A stretch of 64,000 nt of DNA from Crossiella sp. S99.2 (lineage in GTDB: Bacteria > Actinomycetota > Actinomycetes > Mycobacteriales > Pseudonocardiaceae). The stretch is from assembly GCF_023094165.1 (NCBI RefSeq), contig NZ_JALMDK010000002.1:385541-449540 (forward strand), written 5' to 3'. Made by a program: the position numbers and the translations under genes. Below the pieces are notes generated by a model. That model worked only from the letters and a program-made list of their open reading frames with translations, was not told where the DNA came from and searched no databases. Positions 1 to 8,800 of this stretch are shown piece by piece. Position 1 is the first letter of the stretch, and every line of letters starts with the position of its first letter.

Positions 1-28
1 TGGCCTGGACTTTCTTTGGGGGAAAGCT

Positions 29-1666
29 GTGTCCAGCCATACGGTCGAGCGACCGCTCGACGACCAGACCGTCACGCTCGAAAGCGCTCCGGTGACACCC
101 AGTAATCGCACCACTTCCAGGTGGATAGCGCCACTACTGGAGATTGTCGTCGCCTTTGTCGCTCTGACGATTTTCCTGGCCTGGAGCGGCACCATCGACG
201 TCGATCCGCTGGACCGGCTCGGCCAGGTCAGCGGTCTGGCCGGACTCCAGTTCCGGTTCGTGCTGCTCGGCCTGGTGCTCATCGCCGTGGTGCTGCTGGC
301 CGCGCGGATCCGCCAGGGCGCCGGAGTGGCGCTGGCCGGGCGGCTGGCCACGGCCGCCATCTCCGGCCTGGCCGGTGGACTGGTCGCGGGCGGCGTGCTG
401 GTCGCGCTGCGCGGCACCTCCTGGGCCCTGCACGCCAACCACGGCGACTCCGGGGTGCTGATCCGCTGGGCCGAGGGCCTGCTCCGCGGCGAGTCGATGC
501 CCAGCAACTACCCGCCGCTGTCGGTCTACGCCCTCGCCGCCTGGAGCTGGCTGACCGGCGAACCGGCCGGATTCGCCTTGCAGGACGTGCAGATCATCGG
601 CGTCGCGCTGTTCGCGCCGCTGGCCTACCTGGCCTGGCGGCTGGTGCTGCGACCCGGCTGGGCACTGGGCATCGGCGTGGTCTCCACGCTGCCGCTGATC
701 GACCCGCACAAGCCCTACGCCAACCTGGCGCTGGTCGTGTTCATCCCGGTGCTGGTCCGCTTCCTGCAGACGGTGCGCCGGGCCGACCAGGCGAGTTTCC
801 GCAAGCTGCTGCTCGGTGGCGCGGCCTTCGGCGTCGGGTTCGGGCTGCTGTTCCTGCTCTACTCCGGCTGGTACGTCTGGTCCGCGCCGGGCGCGGTGCT
901 CGCGCTGCTGCTGGTCTTCCCCTGGAAGGCGGCCCCGCGCAAGGGCGTGGCCCTGGTCGCGGTCACCACCGCGGTGTTCGCGCTGGTCAGCATCAGGCAC
1001 CTGTACGGCCTGCTGCGCGGCGCGGGCAGCACCAAGGACCAGTACTTCTACTTCGACGTCTTCACCGACCCGGCCTACTTCTCCATGTGGCGCACCGACC
1101 TGCCGGGCCCGGTCGGGGTCTGGCCGCCGCTGGGCGAACTCGGCGGCGTCGGCCTGTTCACCATCGTGCTGGTCATCGGCCTCGCGGTGGCGCTGGGCCT
1201 CGGGCTGCGCCGGACCGTGGTGATCGCGGTGGTGGCCTGCCTGGCTGGCACCTGGTTGCTGCGCTTCTACTTCGCCAGCCGGATGTACGCCGAGAACGCC
1301 GTCCAGCTCTACCCGCGCACGGTGGCCGAGATCCTGTACTGCCTGCTGGTGCTCACCGGGTACGCGGTGTTCCTGGCGGTGGAGCGCTTCGGCGTGCCCC
1401 GGCCGCGGTTCGCCCGCTCCGGCAAGGTCGGGCTGCCCGCCCGGATCGGCCTGCTGGCCGCGATGCTGCTGCTGCTCGGCTCGGCCGGGTCGGCCATCGC
1501 GGACCGGCACATGCCGCGCAACGACGAGTCGGTCGGCTTCCTGGCCTGGGTGGCCCAGGTCAACCGGATGCCGGACGGCCGCTGCTCGCCGTACGTGCCT
1601 GCCGATGCCTGCGTGACCCAGTACGAGAAGCTGCGCGAGGTCAAGGTGCCGCCGCGGAAGAGGTGA
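29..1666 (+). CDS. GT-C type polytopic membrane protein, AftA-like arabinofuranosyltransferase (putative)
   Basis: A 545-residue protein with about a dozen hydrophobic segments from residue 35 onward. The lumenal loop around residues 135-170 carries a short acidic stretch followed by NYPPLSVY, and a C-terminal segment has the LYPRT motif. This layout resembles actinobacterial GT-C enzymes of the AftA family, which add the first arabinofuranose from decaprenyl-phosphoarabinose to galactan in the cell wall. AftA proteins are usually longer (about 630 residues), so a related polyprenol-dependent transferase is possible. The GTG start follows a GGGGGAAAG ribosome-binding site. The gene ends one base before the convergent ADP-ribosylglycohydrolase gene, with no room for a terminator. 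The family call is inference from sequence character only. Confidence 0.6.
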   Translation: MSSHTVERPLDDQTVTLESAPVTPSNRTTSRWIAPLLEIVVAFVALTIFLAWSGTIDVDPLDRLGQVSGLAGLQFRFVLLGLVLIAVVLLAARIRQGAGVALAGRLATAAISGLAGGLVAGGVLVALRGTSWALHANHGDSGVLIRWAEGLLRGESMPSNYPPLSVYALAAWSWLTGEPAGFALQDVQIIGVALFAPLAYLAWRLVLRPGWALGIGVVSTLPLIDPHKPYANLALVVFIPVLVRFLQTVRRADQASFRKLLLGGAAFGVGFGLLFLLYSGWYVWSAPGAVLALLLVFPWKAAPRKGVALVAVTTAVFALVSIRHLYGLLRGAGSTKDQYFYFDVFTDPAYFSMWRTDLPGPVGVWPPLGELGGVGLFTIVLVIGLAVALGLGLRRTVVIAVVACLAGTWLLRFYFASRMYAENAVQLYPRTVAEILYCLLVLTGYAVFLAVERFGVPRPRFARSGKVGLPARIGLLAAMLLLLGSAGSAIADRHMPRNDESVGFLAWVAQVNRMPDGRCSPYVPADACVTQYEKLREVKVPPRKR

Positions 1667-1667
1667 C

Positions 1668-2759
1668 TCACTCCGGTAAGAGGTAGTGCTCCTCGTCGAA
1701 GGGCAGCCCGGCACAGGAGGCGGCCAGATCACGGCCGGTCTGCTCGATCACGTCGGACAGTTCCAGCATGCCCAGCCACTCCCTGGGCAGCACCGCGGTG
1801 CCGTGCAGCGCGCCCAGGATGTTGCCGGTGATCGCCGCGGTGGAATCGCTGTCGCCGGAGTGGTTGGCGGCCAGCCGCAGCGCGTCCGGGAACTGCTCGG
1901 CGCGGCGATGAGTCAGCGCGGCGTAGACCGCGATGGCCAGCGCCTCCGGCCCCACCCAGCCCGCGCCCAGGCTCTCCACCGAATTCGCCGACGGACCACC
2001 GGCCGGCACCGGCCTGCCGAAGGCGCGGGCCTCGCGCACCCGGCGGGCCGCGGAGGAGTCGGCGGCGGCCAGCGCGGCCGCGGCGGCCAGCGCCAGGCCG
2101 GTCTCCTGGTCATCGCGCAGCGCCCGGCCGGTGGCCTGATCCACCGCATCCCCCAATGGGCGTTGACGCACCGCCACCAGGTGCACGATCAGGGCCAGCG
2201 CACCCGCGGGCGCCCAGCCCGAGGGGTGACCGTGGGTAAGCGCGGCGAACTCGCAGCCCAGCTGGTAGGCGGTCTGCGGGGTGGGCGCGAACCCGGCAGG
2301 CGCGGCACGGGCCACCCCGCCGCAGCCGCGGGAGTCGCTGGTGGTGTTGGGCAGGGTGGCCGACTGCAGCACCCGCAGGCAGGTCACCCCCGGCGCCCGG
2401 CTGGCGTACATCCGCTTGTCCGCGAGCAGGCCGCGGGCCAGCGGGGCCGGGCCGTCCAGCTGCTGGGTGGTCAGCCAGCGCCGATAGCTCTGCCACACCG
2501 TCTCGGTCGGCCCCCACACACCGCGGTGCTTGCCGCGTACCCAGGCGTGCAGGTAGCCCTCGGCGGTGAACAGGGTCAACTGGGTGTCGTCGGTGATCAG
2601 GGCCGGTCGCGGCGGGTCGGTGATGCCGGTGGGGCCGAACTCGCGGCGGATCTCCGGCCGGGCCAGGAACTCCACCGGAGCGCCGAGGGCATCGCCGACC
2701 GCGCCGCCGAGCAGGCAGCCGGCGCCCCGGTCCAGGAGCGCCGTCGGATCTGCGGGCAC
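1668..2759 (-). CDS. ADP-ribosylglycohydrolase family protein
   Basis: A 363-residue cytoplasmic protein. The N-terminus has the family hallmark GCLLGGAVGDALGAPVEF (about residues 14-31), followed by ITDDTQLTLFTAEG (about 55-68), whose acidic pair binds one metal. Near the C-terminus the NHSGDSDSTAAITGN stretch (around residue 300) supplies the second Asp-rich metal site. These are the features of DraG/ARH-type enzymes, which use two Mg or Mn ions to remove ADP-ribose from modified proteins, nucleic acids or small molecules. The substrate cannot be told from sequence. GTG start. It is transcribed away from the two AfsR-like regulators, with about 140 bp between. No partner ADP-ribosyltransferase is visible in the window. 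Confidence 0.88.
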   Translation of the reverse strand: MPADPTALLDRGAGCLLGGAVGDALGAPVEFLARPEIRREFGPTGITDPPRPALITDDTQLTLFTAEGYLHAWVRGKHRGVWGPTETVWQSYRRWLTTQQLDGPAPLARGLLADKRMYASRAPGVTCLRVLQSATLPNTTSDSRGCGGVARAAPAGFAPTPQTAYQLGCEFAALTHGHPSGWAPAGALALIVHLVAVRQRPLGDAVDQATGRALRDDQETGLALAAAAALAAADSSAARRVREARAFGRPVPAGGPSANSVESLGAGWVGPEALAIAVYAALTHRRAEQFPDALRLAANHSGDSDSTAAITGNILGALHGTAVLPREWLGMLELSDVIEQTGRDLAASCAGLPFDEEHYLLPE

Positions 2760-2840
2760 TTCGCCTCCGGCGTCCTCGGGTGGATGACTCTGGTGAATGT
2801 CTCTGTGGAAACACTAACGAGCGATCCCCCGTCTGGGTCG

Positions 2841-2868
2841 TCCGTACTACTACGGAATGCGGTACCGC
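2841..2868. promoter_or_regulatory. Two adjacent palindromes in the divergent promoter region
   Basis: TCCGTA-ctac-TACGGA (2841-2856) is followed directly by the perfect 10-bp palindrome GCGGTACCGC (2859-2868). They lie about 35-60 bp upstream of the first AfsR-like regulator and about 80-110 bp upstream of the ADP-ribosylglycohydrolase start. They are candidate operators, possibly for the BTAD regulators themselves. The symmetry is seen directly; the role is inference. Confidence 0.35.
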
Positions 2869-2900
2869 TACTTACCCAGGGGATGACGAAAGGTCGTAAC

Positions 2901-5729
2901 GTGCCCACCGTGCGGCGCGAAGACAAGGTGGCGGAGACCTGGTTGCCAGGGTCGACGATCAACCGCGTCGGGTTCCGCCTGCTCGGGCCGGTGGAACTCG
3001 TGATGGACGGGGAACCGGTGCCAGTAGGCGGCGCAGGCGTGCGCTGCCTGCTCGCGGCGCTGGTGACGGAACCGGGACAGGTGGTCAGCGCGGAACGAAT
3101 CACCGAGGTGCTGTGGGCCGGACGGCCCCCGGCGACCGCGCGCACCATCGTCCAGGGCTACGTCTCCCGGCTCCGCAAACTCTTCACCGAGCTGGCGCTG
3201 CCTGTGTCCTTGGACACCCGGGCGCCCGGCTACCTGCTCCGGATGGATCCCGATCTCGTCGACGCGCACCGGGCGCGCCGGCTGGCCGCGGCCGCCCGCG
3301 ACCTGCCGCCCGGCCCGCGCGCCGACCTGCTCGGCCAGGTGCTGGAGCTGTGGCGGGGCGAGCCGCTGAGCGGACTGGGCTCGCCGGTGCTGGAACGGGA
3401 GGTGCGGCCGGAGCTGACCGAGCTGCGGCTCACCGTCACCGAGGAGTACTTCGCCGCCCAGCTCGACCTCGGCAAGCACGAGGAGCTGCTGCCGCGGATC
3501 CAGCTGCTGCACGCCGACGAGCCGTTCCGGGAGCGGCTGGCCGAGTACGCGGTGCTCGCGCTCTACCGCTGCGGCCGCCGCACCGAGGCGCTGCGCACCT
3601 ACGAGGACTACCGGGAACGCCTCTCCGCCAAGTTCGGCCTTGACCCGCGGCCGGAGCTGCGCGAACTCATCGACCGGGTGCGCACCGACGATCCGGCGCT
3701 GTGCTCTTGCCAGCCGGAGACCGAGGCCAGCGCGCCGCCCGCGCCCACCGAACTGCCGGTCCCCGCCGCCGGGTTCACCGGCCGGACCGCGGAACAGGCA
3801 TGGCTGGACGGGTTGCTGACCAGGGCCGAACAGGCCGGTGAGTCCGCGGTCGGCGTGCTGGCCGGGGCGGGTGGCATCGGCAAGAGCGCGCTCGCGCTGA
3901 CCTGGGCCCGCCGCTCCGCCGGGCACTTCGCCGACGGGGTGCTTTTCGGCGCGCTGCGCGGCTTCGACCCTGAACATCCGCCGGCCGACCCGGCCGAGCT
4001 GCTCCGGCAGTTCCTGCTGGAGCTGGGGCTGGCCGCGGACGCGGTGCCGGTGCCCTTCGACGAACGGCTGGCGCTGTACCGCTCGATGCTGGCCGGCCGG
4101 CGGGTGCTGGTGCTGCTGGACGACGCCCGCGACTCCGAACAGGTCCGCCCGCTGCTGCCGCCCGGCGGCGGCTCGCTGGCCCTGATCACCAGCAGGCGGC
4201 GGCTGGACGGCCTGGTGGTCAGCCACGGCGCCGGCATCCACACCCTGGGCACGCTGCCCCGCGCGGTCGGCGTCGCGCTGCTGGCCAGCGAGGCCCGCAC
4301 GGCCGATCCGGCGGTGCTGGACGAGCTGGCCGCGCTGTGCGGGGACCTGCCGCTGGCGCTGCGGGTGGTCGCCGCCCGGCTGGCCGCGGCGGGCAACCCC
4401 GGCAAGCTGGCCGCCGAACTGCGCGATGAGCAGCACCGGCTGGCCGGACTGGAGGAGGACGGCTCCTCGGTGCGCGGCGCCTTCGACATCTCCTACCGGG
4501 ACCTCGCGCCCGAACCCGCCGCGGTGTTCCGGCTGCTCGGCCTGCACCCCGGGCCCAGCCTCACCCCGGACCTGGTCGCCGCGCTGGCCGGCATCACCCC
4601 GGCCGCGGCCCGGCGGGCGCTGCGCGGGCTCACCGCCGCGCACCTGCTGGCCGAACCACGCCGGGACCGCTTCGCCCTGCACGACCTGATCCGGCTGCAC
4701 GCCCGCGAACTGGCCCGCACCGAACTGGGTGAAACCACGCGGCGGGCGGCCCAGCGCAGGCTCATTCACTACTACTGGCGCTGGTGCGCGCACGCCGCGG
4801 TGAAGTTCAGTCCTTCTACCCACGGTTTTGGCCTGCCACCGGGCGGTGAGGCCGATCCCGTGCCGGACTGGAGCGCGGAGGAGGCCCTGCGCTGGTTCGA
4901 GACCGAGCGCGCCAACGCCGTCGCGGTCATCCGGCTGGCCAGGGAGGAAGACTTCCCCAGGGAGACCTGGCTGCTGGCCCGACCCGTTTCCATCTACCTG
5001 GCGGTGCGCAACCGCGTGGAGGACTGGATCAGCGTGAACGAGCTGGGCCTGGCCGCGGCCACCGCGGCGGGCGAGGGCGCCGGAGTGGCGATGATGCTCA
5101 ACGGCCTCGGCGCGGCCACCCACCGGCTCGGCCGCCGGGACGAATCCCTGCGCTACTACCGGGATTCGCTGGCCGCGGCCACCCAGGCCGGGGACCGGCA
5201 CGCCGCCGCCCGCGCCGCCACCAACGTGGCCGGCGCGCTGGCCTGGCTGCGCCGCGGCGCGGAGGCCGAGATCGCCGCCGCCGAGGCGATCCGGCACAAC
5301 CAGGAGATCGGCGACCGGCACGCCGAGTCCGCGATCAACAACACCCTGGGCGTGCTGGCCCTGGACTCCGGCAGGCCGGAACGGGCCGAGACCTACTTCC
5401 AGCGCGCGGTGGCCATCGACGAGGAGATCGGTGACGACAACTTCCTGGCCACCGCGCTGAACAACCTGGCGCGGGCGCTGCTGGCACGCGGCGAGGTGGC
5501 GGGTGCGGCCGCGGCCAACCGGCGCGCGCTCGCGCTGGCCATCAGCCACGGCATGAACCGCACCGAGGCATTCGCCCGGCGCGGCCTCGGCGATGTCGCC
5601 AGTGCCACCGGGGACGGCCCGGCCGCGGCCGCGCAGTGGCGGCGGGCACTGGAGATCCTGGACGCCTTCGACCGCGGTGAGGCCGAGACCGTGCGGGCCC
5701 GGCTGGCCGCGCTGGAGGCCGGCCCGTGA
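2901..5729 (+). CDS. AfsR/SARP family transcriptional regulator (BTAD, NB-ARC, TPR)
   Basis: A protein of about 942 residues. The N-terminal OmpR-type winged helix (about 23-100, LGPVELVMDG... RTIVQGYVSRLRKLF) is followed by the bacterial transcriptional activator domain (about 105-265). An NB-ARC ATPase comes next, with P-loop GAGGIGKSA (about 322-330), Walker B-like VLVLLDDARD and the LITSRRR sensor. C-terminal TPR-like helices run from about 680 to the end. Such STAND-type regulators activate secondary-metabolite or developmental genes after nucleotide-dependent assembly. The reading frame stays open far upstream, antisense to the neighbouring hydrolase. The start is placed at GTG 2901, seven bases after an AAAGG; ATG 2883 is an alternative. 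It overlaps the next regulator by GTGA, so the two are translationally coupled. No biosynthetic cluster lies beside it, so its targets are unknown. Confidence 0.9.
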   Translation: MPTVRREDKVAETWLPGSTINRVGFRLLGPVELVMDGEPVPVGGAGVRCLLAALVTEPGQVVSAERITEVLWAGRPPATARTIVQGYVSRLRKLFTELALPVSLDTRAPGYLLRMDPDLVDAHRARRLAAAARDLPPGPRADLLGQVLELWRGEPLSGLGSPVLEREVRPELTELRLTVTEEYFAAQLDLGKHEELLPRIQLLHADEPFRERLAEYAVLALYRCGRRTEALRTYEDYRERLSAKFGLDPRPELRELIDRVRTDDPALCSCQPETEASAPPAPTELPVPAAGFTGRTAEQAWLDGLLTRAEQAGESAVGVLAGAGGIGKSALALTWARRSAGHFADGVLFGALRGFDPEHPPADPAELLRQFLLELGLAADAVPVPFDERLALYRSMLAGRRVLVLLDDARDSEQVRPLLPPGGGSLALITSRRRLDGLVVSHGAGIHTLGTLPRAVGVALLASEARTADPAVLDELAALCGDLPLALRVVAARLAAAGNPGKLAAELRDEQHRLAGLEEDGSSVRGAFDISYRDLAPEPAAVFRLLGLHPGPSLTPDLVAALAGITPAAARRALRGLTAAHLLAEPRRDRFALHDLIRLHARELARTELGETTRRAAQRRLIHYYWRWCAHAAVKFSPSTHGFGLPPGGEADPVPDWSAEEALRWFETERANAVAVIRLAREEDFPRETWLLARPVSIYLAVRNRVEDWISVNELGLAAATAAGEGAGVAMMLNGLGAATHRLGRRDESLRYYRDSLAAATQAGDRHAAARAATNVAGALAWLRRGAEAEIAAAEAIRHNQEIGDRHAESAINNTLGVLALDSGRPERAETYFQRAVAIDEEIGDDNFLATALNNLARALLARGEVAGAAAANRRALALAISHGMNRTEAFARRGLGDVASATGDGPAAAAQWRRALEILDAFDRGEAETVRARLAALEAGP

Positions 5730-8536
5730 ACCAGGAATCGTTGCCGCCGTTGGAGTTCCGCGTGCTCGGGCCGGTCGAACTGGTGGTCGGCGGCACCCCG
5801 CTGCCGATGGGCAGGGCCGGCGCGCGCTGCCTGCTGGCGCTGCTCGCGCTGGAGGTCAACCAGGTCGTCGGGCACGACCGGATCCAGGCCACGCTGTGGG
5901 AGGACGAGCCGCCGCCGACCGCGCGCACCGTGGTGCACGGGCACGTCTCCCGGTTGCGCCGGGTGCTCACCGAGGCCGACCCCGGCGGTTCGGTCACCCT
6001 GATCACGCACGCCTCCGGCTACCTGCTGCGCGCCGATCCCCGGCTGGTGGACCTGCACCGGGCCCGCGCGCTGATCACCGCCGCCCGCGGCGAACCCGCC
6101 GCGCACCGGCGGGAACTGCTCAGCGAGGCGGTCCGGCTCTGGCGCGGGCCGGTGCTCTCCGACGTGCCCTCCTCCCAGGTGCTGCGCGATGTCGCGCCCG
6201 AACTGGAAGAGCTGCGGCTGGTCGCGGTGGAGGAGTGGATCCAGGCCGAACTCGACCTCGGCAGGCACGGCGAGGTCGTGGTGGAACTGCAACGCCTGGT
6301 CGCCGACCAGCCGTTCCGGGAACGGCTGGTCGGTCAGCTGGTGCTCGCGCTCTACCGCAGCGGGCGGCGGGCCGACGCGCTCGGCGCCTACCAGTCCTTC
6401 CGGGTCCGGCTGGTCGACGAGCTGGGCATCGACCCCGGCCCGACCCTGCAGGAACTGCACCGCCAGGTGCTCACCGACGAACTCGCCCCCGACCCGGCCA
6501 GCCAGCAGCGCGCGCTCGCCCCGCCCTCGGCGCTGCCCAGCGTGCCCGTGCAGCTGCCGCCCGCGCCCGCCGGATTCACCGGGCGCAACGCCGAACTGGC
6601 CTGGCTGAACCGCCTGGTCGGGATGGCCGACGGACCACGGATCGCGGTGCTCGCCGGCACCGCGGGCGTCGGCAAGAGCGCGCTCGCGCTGACCTGGGCG
6701 CAGCGGGCCGCCGCCGAGTTCCCGGACGGCCAGCTCTACGCCTCGCTGCGCGGCTTCGACCCCGAACACGCCCCGGTGGACCCGGCCGAGGTGCTGCGGC
6801 ACTTCCTGGTCGCCCTCGGCGTGCGGCCGGAATCGGTGCCCGCGGAGTTCGACGAGCGGCTGGCGCTGTACCGCTCCACCATCGCCGGGCGGCGGATGCT
6901 GGTGCTGCTCGACGACGCGCACGACTCCGACCAGGTCCGCCCGCTGCTGCCGACCAGCGGCGCGTTCACCGTGGTCACCAGCAGGCGGCGGCTGGACGGG
7001 CTGGTGGTGACCAACGGGGCCAGGGTGCTGCCGCTGGACACCCTGTCCATGGCCGACACCGTGCAGCTGATCAACCGGGTGGCCGGCGAACGGCACTCCG
7101 AACACGACCAGGCCCAGGTGCGCAGACTGGCCGAACTCTGCGGCAACCTGCCGCTGGCCCTGCGCATCGCCGCCGCCCGGCTCGCGGTCAACCCCGAACG
7201 CGAGGTCGGCGACCTGGTCGAGGAACTCGCCGACGAGCACGAACGGCTGGCCGCGCTGGACGTGGAGGAGACCGACACCTCGGTGCGCGGCGCCTTCGAC
7301 CTGTCCTACCGGGACCTGCCGCCCCCGCACGCCACCGTGTTCCGGCTGCTCGGCGGACATCCCGGCCGGGACGTCTCGCCCTACCTGATGGCCACCATGG
7401 CCGAGGTCGGCGTGGCCCAGGCCCGCCGGTCGCTGCGCGCGCTGGCCGCCGCGCACCTGGTGATCGAACACGAGGTCGACCGGTTCTCCATGCACGACCT
7501 GATGCGCCTGTACGCGCGGGCGCTGTTCCGCAACGAGACCGAGGACAAGGAACGCGAGAGCGCGCTGCGCGGGCTGCTCGACTACTACCTGGTCGTGGCC
7601 GACCGGGCCCGGCGGCTGATGCGGCCCATCCTGGACGACCTGCGCCCCGGCCTGACCCGGCCGCACGTGCGTCAGCCCACGCTGAACGACCGCCAGCAGG
7701 CCCTGGGCTTCTTCGACGCCGAATGGGCCAACCTGACCTCGGTGATCGTGCTCGCCGACGAATCCGGCCAGCACGAGGCAGCCTGGCAGCTGCCCACCAT
7801 GCTCAACCCGTACCTGGACGCCCGCTTCCCGTGGGAGGACGCGGTCAAGGTCAACCTGATCGGCCTGGAAGCCGCCCGGCTGCTCGGCAACCGGTGGGGC
7901 GAGGTGCGCATCCACACCGCCCTCGGCATGATCCACGGGCGCCGCGGGCTGCCCGAACTGTCCCTGCACCACGACTCCACCGCGTACCGGATCGCCGAGG
8001 AGATCGGCGACCTGGCCTCGCTGGCGTTGTTGTCCAGCAACATGACCCAGTACCTCTACGAGACCGGGCGCAAGGATGAGGCGGTCGAATCCTGCCGCCG
8101 GGCCATCGAACTGAGCAGGCGGATCGGGAACTTCTTCGTGCTGCCCATCGCGCTGACCAACATGGCCGAGATCGCCATCCGGCACCAGGACCACGAACAG
8201 GCCCTGGTGCACCTGCGCGAAGCCCTGGACATCTACCGCGACTCCAACAACAACGACCGGATGGCGATCGTGCTCGGCGGCATGGGCGATGTCAGCCGCG
8301 ACCTGGGCAGGCTGGACGAGGCCGAGCGGTACTACCGGGACGCGGTGGCCGCAGCCGAAGCCGCCGGATCCAAGCCCCAGGAAGCCCGGATGCTGATGGA
8401 ATTCGGCGAGGTGCTCATCTCCCGCGGCGACCCCACCGGCGCCAGAGTGGTCTGGCAGCGCTCGCTGGAGCTGTACGAGGTGCTCCGGCTGCCCGAACTG
8501 GAAGTGCTGCGGGACCGGCTCGCCCAGCTCGGCTGA
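5726..8536 (+). CDS. Second AfsR/SARP family regulator (BTAD, NB-ARC, TPR)
   Basis: A 936-residue paralogue of the preceding gene with the same order: winged helix (about 10-90), BTAD (about 95-250), a Pro/Ala linker, NB-ARC with P-loop GTAGVGKSA (about 311-319) and MLVLLDDAHDSDQVRPLLP, and C-terminal TPR repeats (about 690-930). Long identical stretches in the NB-ARC core of both proteins show a tandem duplication. The GTG start overlaps the stop of the first regulator (GTGA, 5726-5729), so both subunits are probably made in equal amounts and may form a hetero-oligomer. That last point is inference. An inverted repeat starts four bases after the stop, and a strong terminator lies about 220 bp downstream. 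Confidence 0.9.
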   Translation: MNQESLPPLEFRVLGPVELVVGGTPLPMGRAGARCLLALLALEVNQVVGHDRIQATLWEDEPPPTARTVVHGHVSRLRRVLTEADPGGSVTLITHASGYLLRADPRLVDLHRARALITAARGEPAAHRRELLSEAVRLWRGPVLSDVPSSQVLRDVAPELEELRLVAVEEWIQAELDLGRHGEVVVELQRLVADQPFRERLVGQLVLALYRSGRRADALGAYQSFRVRLVDELGIDPGPTLQELHRQVLTDELAPDPASQQRALAPPSALPSVPVQLPPAPAGFTGRNAELAWLNRLVGMADGPRIAVLAGTAGVGKSALALTWAQRAAAEFPDGQLYASLRGFDPEHAPVDPAEVLRHFLVALGVRPESVPAEFDERLALYRSTIAGRRMLVLLDDAHDSDQVRPLLPTSGAFTVVTSRRRLDGLVVTNGARVLPLDTLSMADTVQLINRVAGERHSEHDQAQVRRLAELCGNLPLALRIAAARLAVNPEREVGDLVEELADEHERLAALDVEETDTSVRGAFDLSYRDLPPPHATVFRLLGGHPGRDVSPYLMATMAEVGVAQARRSLRALAAAHLVIEHEVDRFSMHDLMRLYARALFRNETEDKERESALRGLLDYYLVVADRARRLMRPILDDLRPGLTRPHVRQPTLNDRQQALGFFDAEWANLTSVIVLADESGQHEAAWQLPTMLNPYLDARFPWEDAVKVNLIGLEAARLLGNRWGEVRIHTALGMIHGRRGLPELSLHHDSTAYRIAEEIGDLASLALLSSNMTQYLYETGRKDEAVESCRRAIELSRRIGNFFVLPIALTNMAEIAIRHQDHEQALVHLREALDIYRDSNNNDRMAIVLGGMGDVSRDLGRLDEAERYYRDAVAAAEAAGSKPQEARMLMEFGEVLISRGDPTGARVVWQRSLELYEVLRLPELEVLRDRLAQLG

Positions 8537-8539
8537 GTC

Positions 8540-8564
8540 CTTTTGTCGCCAACCTCGACAAAAG
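8540..8564. repeat. 9-bp perfect inverted repeat just after the regulator stop codon
   Basis: CTTTTGTCG (8540-8548) and CGACAAAAG (8556-8564) are perfect complements around a 7-base spacer. The repeat starts four bases after the stop of the second AfsR-like gene. No T-run follows, so it does not look like a standard terminator. It could be an operator for a downstream transcript or an RNA-processing hairpin. The 8537-8800 stretch holds no convincing gene. Confidence 0.45.
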
Positions 8565-8671
8565 CCTGGTACACCGGCGTCTCAGACGGCACACTGGAGG
8601 CTACCCGCCAAGCCCCGCTGATCTCGTTTAGTTCGCGGTTAGGCTCCGTCAAGCGGGCCATGAAATCTTTA

Positions 8672-8712
8672 GTCGTGTCGGTGGTTGGTTCGCGCTGCAC
8701 CACCGGCACGGC
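8672..8712 (+). other. Putative structured RNA hairpin in the 8537-8800 intergenic stretch
   Basis: On the + strand, bases 8672-8685 can pair with 8699-8712 over 14 base pairs around a 13-base loop. Two of the pairs are G-U wobbles, which form in RNA but not in a DNA cruciform. With the intrinsic terminator at 8756-8800 this suggests a structured 3' UTR or a separate small RNA ending there. No promoter was recognised with confidence, so the element is only a candidate. Confidence 0.3.
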
Positions 8713-8755
8713 GGTACTGGGGGAGCCTTCTGGGGGAGGTTCACCGCCCACTCGT

Positions 8756-8800
8756 CACACCCGGCATCCGCGTCCCCGGATGCCGGGTGTGCTGTGTTTT
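8756..8800 (+). terminator. Strong rho-independent terminator
   Basis: A perfect 14-bp stem, CACACCCGGCATCC (8756-8769) against GGATGCCGGGTGTG (8778-8791), has an 8-base loop and is followed by CTGTGTTTTATT. The U-tract is on the + strand, so it ends transcripts coming from the AfsR-like pair or from a small RNA in the gap. The T-tail ends where repeat copy A begins. Confidence 0.8.

Noticed and set aside
2868..5549. 893-residue antisense frame over the first AfsR-like gene
   Set aside because: High-GC codon bias keeps the complementary frame open; sequence is Gln/Arg/Gly-rich without any domain, and the sense frame has clear BTAD and NB-ARC motifs.
5393..8212. 939-residue antisense frame over the second AfsR-like gene
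   Set aside because: Same cause: shadow of a real gene with low-complexity composition.
8686..8704. GGTTCGCG...CACCA as a tRNA 3' end
   Set aside because: No cloverleaf, anticodon arm or acceptor partner can be drawn; the bases pair in the hairpin 8672-8712 instead.
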